A stretch of DNA of 64,000 nt, taken from the NCBI GenBank assembly GCA_015069615.1, contig SVIF01000002.1:23643-87642 (forward strand). The letters are read 5' to 3'. A model generated the notes under the pieces. The model saw only the letters and a program-made list of their open reading frames with translations. It did not search any database and was not told where the DNA came from. This DNA is from Clostridiales bacterium. Its GTDB lineage: Bacteria; Bacillota; Clostridia; Christensenellales; Borkfalkiaceae. The stretch's first letter is position 1. Each line of letters begins with the position of its first letter. The translations under genes were made by a program, and so were the position numbers. Positions 55,106 to 63,006 of this stretch are shown here, in pieces.

Positions 55106-55121
55106 TTTTCTATGGTATAAT
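55093..55121 (+). promoter_or_regulatory. Promoter of the mraZ division/wall cluster
   Basis: TTGCAA (55093-55098), 17-bp spacer, TATAAT (55116-55121) preceded by TGG (extended -10). Confidence 0.8.
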
Positions 55122-55150
55122 ATACCTATCAAAACAAGGGGGAAAAACCG

Positions 55151-55576
55151 TTGGCACTCTTCTTCGGTACGTCAAAACATCAAATTGACGCAAAAAACAG
55201 AATAAGAATCCCGCCCAAGTTCAGCGATAAGCTGGGTACGGCGTTTTACGTTGCCCGCGGTACGGACAGATGCTTGTACTGTTTTAGCGAAGATACCTTT
55301 GCTAAGTACACGCAAGAGTTTGATAACACCCCCGCGTATCTTCCGGATAACGCAATGTCCCTAAAACGGCACTTCTTCAACTCGGTGGAAGAAGTAGAAA
55401 AGGATGGGCAAGGTCGCGTGCTTTTGCCTCCAGCCTTGGTGGCTTACGCTAACCTTACTAAGGATATCGTAATAGCAGGTACGGGTGATCGCTTGGAAAT
55501 TTGGGATGCAGATGCTTATGAAGAAGTTGTTGGCGGCAAGGATTTCAACCAAGTGTTAAAGGATATGAACGGCTAA
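55151..55576 (+). CDS. mraZ: Transcriptional regulator MraZ
   Basis: This 141-residue protein of two AbrB-like swapped-hairpin domains starts ALFFGTSKHQIDAKNRIRIP, with the DAKNRI motif repeated in variant form as EKDGQGRVLLP in the second half. It represses the division and cell-wall cluster by binding direct repeats at its promoter. The start is TTG at 55151 with ribosome binding site AAGGGGGA; no ATG fits the conserved N-terminus. Confidence 0.95.
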   Translation: MALFFGTSKHQIDAKNRIRIPPKFSDKLGTAFYVARGTDRCLYCFSEDTFAKYTQEFDNTPAYLPDNAMSLKRHFFNSVEEVEKDGQGRVLLPPALVAYANLTKDIVIAGTGDRLEIWDADAYEEVVGGKDFNQVLKDMNG

Positions 55577-56511
55577 TGGAATTCGTACATATTCCCGTTC
55601 TTTTGGAAGAATGCTTAAACGGATTAGCCTTAAAGCCTAACGGCGTTTACTTTGACGGAACGCTGGGGGGCGCAGGGCATTCCTATCAAATATTAAATAG
55701 AACCTCTCCAAACGGCAAGCTGGTTGCCACCGATTTAGATATGGAAGCAATTGCGGCGGCAACCTTGCGGCTCCGTCCGTATGAAGGAAGGTTTCAAATA
55801 TTTCATACGAACTTCAAAAATTACGAAGAAGCGCTTGAACAAGCGGGCGTAGCACAGCTTGACGGTGTACTTTTGGATTTAGGGGTTTCCAGTTATCAGC
55901 TAGATAACGGCGAACGCGGTTTTGCCTATATGGCAAGGGAAGCGCGCCTGGATATGCGTATGAACACGTCTTCCGCATTATCCGCTTACGAAGTTATCAA
56001 CGGATATTCGGAAAACGAACTAAAACGAATTTTCAGCGAGTACGGTGAAGAACGCTTTTCGGGTAGAATAGCCCAACGCATCGTAGAAACGCGAAAAACA
56101 GCGCCCATTGAAACCACGGGGGAACTAGTTGATTTAATCAACGCGGCAATTCCTGCCAAGTTCAAAACCGAACCGCACCCCGAAAAACGTGTGTTCCAAG
56201 CCGTTCGCATTGAAGTAAACGGGGAATTGCACAAATTAAAAGAAACGGTAATGGGGCTTGCAAAAAAATTAAAGGTGGGCGGTAGAATCGCCGTTATCAC
56301 CTTCCATTCTTTAGAAGACCGTATCGTAAAGCAAGCTTTTAAGGAATTAGAACAAGATTGCGTATGCAATAAAAATTTGCCCGTGTGCGTGTGCAATAAG
56401 CGTAGGGAAGTAAAAATCCTTACCAACAAGCCCGTAACGGCAACCGAAAGCGAATTACAGCTAAATTCCCGCGCAAAAAGTGCAAAACTTAGAATAGCGG
56501 AACGCGTATAA
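55576..56511 (+). CDS. rsmH: 16S rRNA (cytosine(1402)-N(4))-methyltransferase
   Basis: This 311-residue SAM methyltransferase begins HIPVLLEECL, with DGTLGGAGHS as the SAM-binding loop, LDLGVSSYQLD and the TFHSLEDRIVK motif. It overlaps the mraZ stop by 1 bp. It methylates C1402 in the decoding centre. Confidence 0.97.
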   Translation: MEFVHIPVLLEECLNGLALKPNGVYFDGTLGGAGHSYQILNRTSPNGKLVATDLDMEAIAAATLRLRPYEGRFQIFHTNFKNYEEALEQAGVAQLDGVLLDLGVSSYQLDNGERGFAYMAREARLDMRMNTSSALSAYEVINGYSENELKRIFSEYGEERFSGRIAQRIVETRKTAPIETTGELVDLINAAIPAKFKTEPHPEKRVFQAVRIEVNGELHKLKETVMGLAKKLKVGGRIAVITFHSLEDRIVKQAFKELEQDCVCNKNLPVCVCNKRREVKILTNKPVTATESELQLNSRAKSAKLRIAERV

Positions 56512-56538
56512 AAATATAGTATAAGGAGATAGGGGAAA

Positions 56539-57246
56539 ATGAACGGATTAAAACGTGCAGAAATGACTGAACGCAGAGTTTTCAGCGAAGAAGACGAGTT
56601 GGAATTGTTGCGTACGGATACGCCTACGTTTCTTTCGGAAGAAGAAATGGCAAAAGAACAAAATAACCGTATTTCTGAAAACTACAAAAAATTATTAGCG
56701 TTTGACGTAGAAGAAGCAGAACCCGTAGTTGCCCCCGACTTTATTCAAGAAATGCAAGGGGAAACCGCCCCCGAAATGGAAGCGGAAACCGTGGACGAAG
56801 CGGATTTAAACCCCACTTCCACCACCATGCAGTTCGTTGATAGAGAAATTGACGAAGATTTCTTTATTGATCGTACTCCCGTAAAGGCTAAGGCGGTATC
56901 TTTATTCCGTAATAAAGCGGTAATTATCGCTTACGCAATCGTAATTATGACGTTGATTTCGTTAATTGCGGTAAACGCTGTTGCATTATCCCGCGAACGT
57001 CTCAATGTGAACGCATTGAAAAATGAAATTTCGCTTTTGCAACAAGAAAGCAACGCTTTAGATGACGAACTGGAATCGTTATTAGACGAAACCACCGTTA
57101 CCGATAACGCATTATCTTCGGGCATGACCACGAATGGTAACAACGTACACATGAACTTACTTACCCCCGTAGAAGTTTCCGAACCCACCTTAAAAGGAAA
57201 CTGGTTTAACTCCTTTTGTGATTTCTTCACAGGCATTTTCGGTTAA
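56539..57246 (+). CDS. FtsL/DivIC-like division protein with long acidic cytoplasmic extension
   Basis: This 235-residue bitopic protein has an acidic, Glu/Asp-rich N-terminal region of about 125 residues, one membrane helix (127-150) and a heptad-like coiled coil (about 152-185). A short Ser/Thr-rich outer end follows. The helix plus coiled coil and the slot between rsmH and the PBP identify it as the FtsL equivalent. Typical FtsL has a cytoplasmic tail of 20-40 residues, so this extension is unusually long. Sequence similarity alone would not identify it. Confidence 0.7.
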   Translation: MNGLKRAEMTERRVFSEEDELELLRTDTPTFLSEEEMAKEQNNRISENYKKLLAFDVEEAEPVVAPDFIQEMQGETAPEMEAETVDEADLNPTSTTMQFVDREIDEDFFIDRTPVKAKAVSLFRNKAVIIAYAIVIMTLISLIAVNAVALSRERLNVNALKNEISLLQQESNALDDELESLLDETTVTDNALSSGMTTNGNNVHMNLLTPVEVSEPTLKGNWFNSFCDFFTGIFG

Positions 57247-57264
57247 ACTTTAGGGAGGTGCGCC

Positions 57265-59001
57265 ATTACGCATCATATTTCTATAACGGTATTACGAAAG
57301 AGGTTACTTGCAACAGTCGTTGCAGTAACCTTTCTTTTTTGCGTAGTCTTTGCGCGTTTGTTTTACGTGCAAGTGGTTTGGGGTGTAGATTTGCAAAAAC
57401 ACGCCGTGGATCAATGGACGCGTGAACTGCCCGTAGTTGCCGTACGCGGTAAAATTACGGATAGAAAAGGCACTGTTTTGGTAGATAACCAAGATACGTA
57501 CAGCGTGTTCGTTCGCCCTAATGCGGTTAAGGAAAAAAGGGAAACCGCGCGTGCTCTTGCCAAAATTCTTGACCTGAACGAAGAACAGCTATATGAAAAA
57601 CTGAAAAATAGTAAGGTTAGCGAACTTACCGTGAAAAAACACGTAGATAAAAACACCGTTCTTGCCCTTTCGCAAAACGAACTTGCAGGTGTGTACTACG
57701 CGCGGGATAACACAAGGGTGTATCCCTACGGGGAGTTTTTAACGCAAATTTTGGGCTTTACGTCTACGGACGGCGTAGGGCAATCGGGCATTGAACTTTA
57801 CCAAAATGAAAACTTGAAAGGCGTAAACGGGGAAATTTTATATACCACCGATTTAGTTGGTAAGGAAATTCCGGGTGGCAACGCTTATTACTACCCTGCG
57901 CAAAATGGATTAACCGTAGAACTAACCGTAGATTACGAAATTCAAACGGTTGCCGAACGCGCCATGCAAGAAGCAATGCTAACGTATAGCCCCAAAAGTG
58001 CCGCTTGCATTGTAATGGACGCAACCAACGGGGAAATTTTAGCGCTTTCCATCAAACCCTCGTATAATCTAAACGAAATTCCCCGTGAGGATGTCTCTTC
58101 GCTTCTTTCGTTATCCCGTAATATTCTTTTAACAGACGTATACGAGCCGGGCTCTACCTTTAAAATTATTACAACTGCGGCAAATATTGAAGAGTACAAT
58201 CAAGGAAACAAACGCGCCCTATCTTCTTCGCACGTTTTCCCCTCGGGTAGAACCCGTCAAGTTGCGGGCACTACGGTAAAGTGCTGGAATACGCACGCAA
58301 ACGGAAGGCATTCATCCCAAACCATACAGGATGCATTAAATAACAGTTGCAACCCTTGTTTTGTGGATATCGCACTCAATTTAGGCGCAGAAACGGTGTA
58401 CGAATACTTAGATAAGTTTGGCTTTGGTAAGAAAACGGGGGTGGACTTCGGGGGGGAGGCACACGGCTTGCTCGTTCCAAAATCCGCGGTTACGCTTTCG
58501 GATCTAGCGCGCATCAGTTTTGGGCAAACCATAGCCGTAACCCCTATTCAGCTGATTACCGCTGTTTCAGCGGCGGTCAACGGCGGGTACTACTATCAAC
58601 CGTCAATTATCCGAAAAATCCGAAATGAAAACGGAAAGGTTGTGCAAGTCAATTACCCCGTAATGAAAAACCGAACGATTAGCGAACAATCGTCCAGCGA
58701 GCTGGCCCATTTATTGGAAGGGGTGGTACAAAACGGTTCGGGTAAAAAAGCATACATTGATGGTTACCGCGTGGGTGGAAAAACAGGAACGGCGCAAAAA
58801 TATGAAAATGGTAAAATTGCGCAAGGCAAATACGTTTCTTCCTTCGTGGGGTTTTTCCCCGCAAACGCCCCCAAATACGCGTGTCTAGTTGTGATAGACG
58901 AACCAAAAGGGCAGTCTTACGGCAGCGTAGTGGCAGCGCCCTATGCGGGGGAGATTTTCCAAGGAATTATTAACGCGAAAAAACTGCAACCATATGCTTA
59001 A
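57265..59001 (+). CDS. Class B penicillin-binding protein (FtsI/PbpB/SpoVD-like), AUU start
   Basis: This 578-residue division transpeptidase has one N-terminal membrane helix (about 14-32), a dimerisation domain and the transpeptidase domain. Active-site motifs are STFK (297-300), SCN (361-363) and KTG (506-508). No PASTA domain follows, so it resembles PbpB/FtsI more than full SpoVD. The only start that includes the membrane helix is ATT at 57265-57267, 6 bp after a perfect GGAGG. The first in-frame TTG (57358) would delete the helix, and no ATG or GTG exists after the upstream stop at 57244. It acts at the septum with FtsW. Confidence 0.92.
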   Translation: MTHHISITVLRKRLLATVVAVTFLFCVVFARLFYVQVVWGVDLQKHAVDQWTRELPVVAVRGKITDRKGTVLVDNQDTYSVFVRPNAVKEKRETARALAKILDLNEEQLYEKLKNSKVSELTVKKHVDKNTVLALSQNELAGVYYARDNTRVYPYGEFLTQILGFTSTDGVGQSGIELYQNENLKGVNGEILYTTDLVGKEIPGGNAYYYPAQNGLTVELTVDYEIQTVAERAMQEAMLTYSPKSAACIVMDATNGEILALSIKPSYNLNEIPREDVSSLLSLSRNILLTDVYEPGSTFKIITTAANIEEYNQGNKRALSSSHVFPSGRTRQVAGTTVKCWNTHANGRHSSQTIQDALNNSCNPCFVDIALNLGAETVYEYLDKFGFGKKTGVDFGGEAHGLLVPKSAVTLSDLARISFGQTIAVTPIQLITAVSAAVNGGYYYQPSIIRKIRNENGKVVQVNYPVMKNRTISEQSSSELAHLLEGVVQNGSGKKAYIDGYRVGGKTGTAQKYENGKIAQGKYVSSFVGFFPANAPKYACLVVIDEPKGQSYGSVVAAPYAGEIFQGIINAKKLQPYA

Positions 59002-59003
59002 TT

Positions 59004-59037
59004 TTACGGCGTGCTTTTAGCACGCCGTAACTTTTTG
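59004..59037 (+). terminator. Terminator after the PBP gene
   Basis: TTACGGCGTGCT, short loop, AGCACGCCGTAA, then CTTTTTG. It splits the wall cluster into two transcripts, or gives partial read-through to murE. Confidence 0.88.
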
Positions 59038-59132
59038 CATTGTTAGTATTTTTTTGACACAATCACTTATTTTCCGCAAGGTAAAATCATATAGTATATA
59101 GCGGACAAGAATTAGTAACGGGGGTGGAGAAT

Positions 59133-60572
59133 ATGCAGTTTAGTCAACTGATAGAAGATTTTTCCTTTCACAAAAAAGAATTAGGAAGTAATCCCGAAAT
59201 TACCGGGCTTTCGTTTGATAGCCGAACGGTGGAAAAGGGAGATTTGTTTTTTGCAATACAAGGAAAAAACGTGGACGGGGCAGATTATATCCGCCAAGCA
59301 ATCCAACGCGGCGCAGTTGCCGTAATTGCAAAAGAAAAACCTAAAGAAGACGTTCCCTATGCCTTAACCGATTGTGTACGCAAAGGAATGGCGCACGTAG
59401 CTGCGAAATTTTACGATAACGCACATAAAAAACTAAAACTCGTAGCGGTAACGGGTACCAACGGTAAAACAACGGTTGCAAGAACGATACATTACGCATT
59501 GAATTTAAATGGGAAACGTGCCGGGGTAATAGGAACCACAGGCGTTTATTACGCAGATAAATATTTCGCCCCCATATTAACTACTCCGGACTCCTTATTT
59601 TTGCACCGAATTTTTGCGGATATGGTAAAAAACAACGTTGAATACGTGGTTATGGAAGTTTCTGCACACGCTTTAAAATTTGACCGCGTGCATGGATTAA
59701 CATTTGCAGTCAGTATTTTAACTAACCTTTCGCAAGACCATTTAGACGATTTTTTGAATATGGAATCCTATGCAAAAGCAAAAGCAAAACTTTTCACGCC
59801 CGAATTTACGGAATTTGCAATATTCAACACTGATGACGATTTCGCGCTTGCGCTTAGTAGGGAAAGTACAATTCCGCATTTAACCTATGGATTACATAAT
59901 CCAAGCGACGCTTTTGCAATAGACGTCAAGTTTTCCCCCAAAGGAACCGAATACGTGATGAATTTACTTGACTACGTTTACCGTATGCAAACCACGCAAA
60001 TCGGAGAATATAACGTAAGTAACCAACTAGCCGCGGCGCTTGCGCTACTAAAACTTGGCATACCAACTAGAAACGTTGCTGCCGCGCTGTGTTCTAATTT
60101 TGCGGTAGAGGGTAGGATGGAACGCGTTGCTGAAGTTTTGGGTGCTTCCGTATACGTAGATTTTGCACATACTCCCGAAGGATTAAAAAACGCTTTAACT
60201 GCCCTTCGTGCGATAACAAAAGGCAAATTGATTTGCTTATTTGGCTGTGGGGGAAATCGCGACATGGATAAACGCGCAAAAATGGGGGAAATTTCTGGGG
60301 CGCTAGCGGATTTTACTATCATTACTTCGGATAATCCGCGCTACGAAGACCCCCTTATGATTATCGGCGAGGTAGAACGCGGGGTTAGAAAGCAAAGCAA
60401 ACGATACGTAACCGTGCAGGATAGAAGAATGGGAATTAGTTATGCTTTAGAAATTTTAAGTAAAGGGGACGTGCTACTGCTTGCGGGAAAAGGTGCAGAA
60501 AACTATCAGGAAATTATGGGCGTTCGCTTTCCGTATAGTGATAAAGAATACGTAAAAGAATTGCTTAGTTAA
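59133..60572 (+). CDS. murE: UDP-MurNAc-tripeptide synthetase (meso-diaminopimelate-adding)
   Basis: This 479-residue Mur ligase has ATP loop GTNGKTT near residue 110, and the DNPR motif (ITSDNPRYEDP) selects meso-DAP rather than lysine. I use the ATG at 59133 with GGGGTGGAG upstream; a GTG at 59124 is inside that ribosome binding site. It adds the third residue of the peptidoglycan stem. murF is not found next to it. Confidence 0.95.
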   Translation: MQFSQLIEDFSFHKKELGSNPEITGLSFDSRTVEKGDLFFAIQGKNVDGADYIRQAIQRGAVAVIAKEKPKEDVPYALTDCVRKGMAHVAAKFYDNAHKKLKLVAVTGTNGKTTVARTIHYALNLNGKRAGVIGTTGVYYADKYFAPILTTPDSLFLHRIFADMVKNNVEYVVMEVSAHALKFDRVHGLTFAVSILTNLSQDHLDDFLNMESYAKAKAKLFTPEFTEFAIFNTDDDFALALSRESTIPHLTYGLHNPSDAFAIDVKFSPKGTEYVMNLLDYVYRMQTTQIGEYNVSNQLAAALALLKLGIPTRNVAAALCSNFAVEGRMERVAEVLGASVYVDFAHTPEGLKNALTALRAITKGKLICLFGCGGNRDMDKRAKMGEISGALADFTIITSDNPRYEDPLMIIGEVERGVRKQSKRYVTVQDRRMGISYALEILSKGDVLLLAGKGAENYQEIMGVRFPYSDKEYVKELLS

Positions 60573-60615
60573 TCGCCTTTCAACTTTAAGAAAAAAACAA
60601 AAAGGGGAATAAACA

Positions 60616-61584
60616 ATGAAACTTGCGCTGTATGCGTTTCTAATTTGCTTTGCGCTATCTTTTATTTTGTTTTATTTAATGATACCGTTGCTTCGCCGTA
60701 TCAAAGCGGGGCAGCCCATTTTGGCGTATGTAAAGGAGCATGAAAGCAAGGGTGGTACGCCTACCATGGGTGGACTTATGGTTTTTCTACCATCAAGTAT
60801 TCTTTGCTTATTATTCACGCGAAACGGGGCTCTTTCGTTATTTAGCGTTTCGGTTACGCTTTCTTATATGATCGTGGGTTTTTTAGATGATTATATTAAA
60901 ATCAAAACCCGAAAAAACGAAGGGTTAAAGCCTTATCAAAAAATTTTATTTCAGTTAGTTGTGGCAGTGGTTGGGGCTTTTTTTGCATATAGAAACGGTA
61001 TTACGTTTTTGCATTTGCCCTTTTTTAATCAAACTGTGTTCTTGGGGATTTGGATTATTCCGCTGTTTATTGTTGCTTTTTTATCAATTACCAACAGTGT
61101 TAACTTAACGGATGGGCTAGACGGACTTGCCGGAATGGTGGGGTTGGTTTATCTGATTGTTATGGGAATCGTGATATCCGTGCAAGCGGCAGGGGCTGTT
61201 TCGCGCGGGGAGTTGGATTCGCTTACTATATTTAGCTTTGCTACGGCGGGTGGCATACTTGCCTTTTTGTGTTTTAATTTTCACCCTGCAAAGATATTTA
61301 TGGGGGATACGGGTAGCATGGCGCTGGGTGGACTTATCGGTTGCGTGTCCATGTTCAGCGGAAATTGCTTATATATGTTGGTTCTTGGCATAATGTTCGT
61401 GCTTTCCAGCATATCCGTAATAGTACAGGTGGTTTGGTACAAGCGAACGAAACGCCGTGTTTTTCGCATGGCGCCTTTACATCATCATTTACAAATGTGC
61501 GGAATGAAGGAAGGGAAAATAGCATTTATTTATGCTACGGTTACCCTTTTGTTTGGTGTTGGGTTGCTTGTGGGGATCTTGTAA
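60616..61584 (+). CDS. mraY: Phospho-N-acetylmuramoyl-pentapeptide-transferase
   Basis: This 322-residue membrane enzyme with about ten helices contains GGTPTMGGL near residue 50, VGFLDDYIKIK near residue 90, NLTDGLDGLAG near residue 166 and the HHHLQ loop near residue 291. These are the hallmark MraY catalytic and UDP-MurNAc-binding sites. It makes lipid I. Ribosome binding site AAAGGGGAA. Confidence 0.97.
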   Translation: MKLALYAFLICFALSFILFYLMIPLLRRIKAGQPILAYVKEHESKGGTPTMGGLMVFLPSSILCLLFTRNGALSLFSVSVTLSYMIVGFLDDYIKIKTRKNEGLKPYQKILFQLVVAVVGAFFAYRNGITFLHLPFFNQTVFLGIWIIPLFIVAFLSITNSVNLTDGLDGLAGMVGLVYLIVMGIVISVQAAGAVSRGELDSLTIFSFATAGGILAFLCFNFHPAKIFMGDTGSMALGGLIGCVSMFSGNCLYMLVLGIMFVLSSISVIVQVVWYKRTKRRVFRMAPLHHHLQMCGMKEGKIAFIYATVTLLFGVGLLVGIL

Positions 61585-61607
61585 ACGCCACCAAAGGTGG
61601 AAAATAA

Positions 61608-63002
61608 TTGAAATATAATAAGGAAACGTTTTTAGTAATAGGCTTATCCAAAAGCGGAATTTCCGCAAGCAAATTACTCATTTCACACGGCGCAAAAGTC
61701 TTTCTTTACGATCAGTCGGATAGCCCGCGCGTAGCAGTTGCCGTTAACGAACTTAGTGCTATCGGGGCAGTCAGGATAAAGCAAGAGGAGTTAGAGGAAA
61801 CCATGCAAAAATCCTGCGCCATCGTGATAAGTCCGGGTGTTCCCATTGATCATCCCGTTGCCTTACGTGCTAACGAGTTAAAAAAGCGTGTTCTGGGCGA
61901 GTTGGAGTTAGGGTACTTGTTTTTGAAAGCACCCGTGGTTGCCGTTACGGGAACGAATGGAAAAACGACCACGGTTTCCATGATAGAATTCGTTTTAAAA
62001 AACGCAGGGGTTCGGGCTTCGGCTTTGGGAAACGTAGGAATTCCTCTATCTTCGGCGGCGGAAAAGTTCCCTTCAAACGGAATTGCGGTGGTGGAAGTTT
62101 CCAGTTTTCAGTTGGAAACGGTACATAGTTTTACCCCGCATATCGGGGTTCTTTTGAATTTAACCGAAGATCATTTAAATCGGCATTACAATATGAAAAT
62201 ATACGCGCATTTAAAACAAAAATTATTTCAGAATATGCGTGAAAGCGAATTTGCAGTTTTAAACGATTCGTGCAGTCTTTCTCATGAAATTGTAAAAAAA
62301 TGCAAAGCGCAACCCGTTTGGTTTTCCACCGAAAGGGAAGTAAATGGGGCATACGTACAAGGCAAAGATATCTTTTATATGGGCTCGCGCCTATTTTCGG
62401 TAGAAGAATTAGCGTTAAAACAAAAGCATAACGTGGAAAACGCCCTAGCAACGATTGCGGTCTGTAAACTCTTAGGGGTGGAAACGGAAGTGCTTCGCCG
62501 TTCGCTTGCCAAATTCCGTGGTGCAAAACATCGTTTGGAAGTGGTATGTACTAAAAAAGGAATTAACTATGTTAACGATAGCAAGGCAACGAATCCGGAT
62601 GCTACGCTTTCCGCGGTAAAATGTATGAAAAAGCCCACCGTGTTACTTCTCGGTGGGCAAGAAAAGGGGTATTCTTACCGTGCTTTGTTTAAAAATCTAA
62701 AAACTTCGCCCGTTCGGTATTGCGTCTTTTATGGGGAAAATCGAGAGTCTTTGATGCGGGAGGCAGTACAGGAAAATTTTTTAACGTATAGCGTAGTGGA
62801 GAATTTACGGCAGGCGGTCTACGTAGGACAAATGGTGGCAAAAGAAGGGGAAACCGTACTGCTTAGTCCGGCTTCGGCAAGTTTTGATGAATTTGATGGA
62901 TATGAACAACGGGGGAATGCTTTCGTTCGTTACGTAACGGAGGGTAAAGAAAAGGGAAATGCGCATAACAAGGATGCACGGAAGAACGAGGCAAAGGAAT
63001 AG
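61608..63002 (+). CDS. murD: UDP-N-acetylmuramoylalanine--D-glutamate ligase
   Basis: This 464-residue Mur ligase has an N-terminal Rossmann-like domain, ATP loop GTNGKTT near residue 112, and NDSKATNPDAT and LLGGQEKGYSY motifs typical of MurD. The start is TTG at 61608 with AAAGGTGG upstream; no ATG is suitably placed. It adds D-Glu to UDP-MurNAc-Ala, using the product of murI located upstream. Confidence 0.95.
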   Translation: MKYNKETFLVIGLSKSGISASKLLISHGAKVFLYDQSDSPRVAVAVNELSAIGAVRIKQEELEETMQKSCAIVISPGVPIDHPVALRANELKKRVLGELELGYLFLKAPVVAVTGTNGKTTTVSMIEFVLKNAGVRASALGNVGIPLSSAAEKFPSNGIAVVEVSSFQLETVHSFTPHIGVLLNLTEDHLNRHYNMKIYAHLKQKLFQNMRESEFAVLNDSCSLSHEIVKKCKAQPVWFSTEREVNGAYVQGKDIFYMGSRLFSVEELALKQKHNVENALATIAVCKLLGVETEVLRRSLAKFRGAKHRLEVVCTKKGINYVNDSKATNPDATLSAVKCMKKPTVLLLGGQEKGYSYRALFKNLKTSPVRYCVFYGENRESLMREAVQENFLTYSVVENLRQAVYVGQMVAKEGETVLLSPASASFDEFDGYEQRGNAFVRYVTEGKEKGNAHNKDARKNEAKE

Positions 63003-63006
63003 ACTT

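Noticed and set aside
57358..59001. PBP gene starting at the TTG 57358
   Set aside because: This would remove the membrane anchor coded just upstream in the same open frame and leaves no ribosome binding site; the ATT at 57265 has an ideal one.
59085..59100. CATATAGTA string upstream of murE resembling a sporulation sigma-factor -10
   Set aside because: No matching -35 could be placed with confidence; AT-rich chance match likely.
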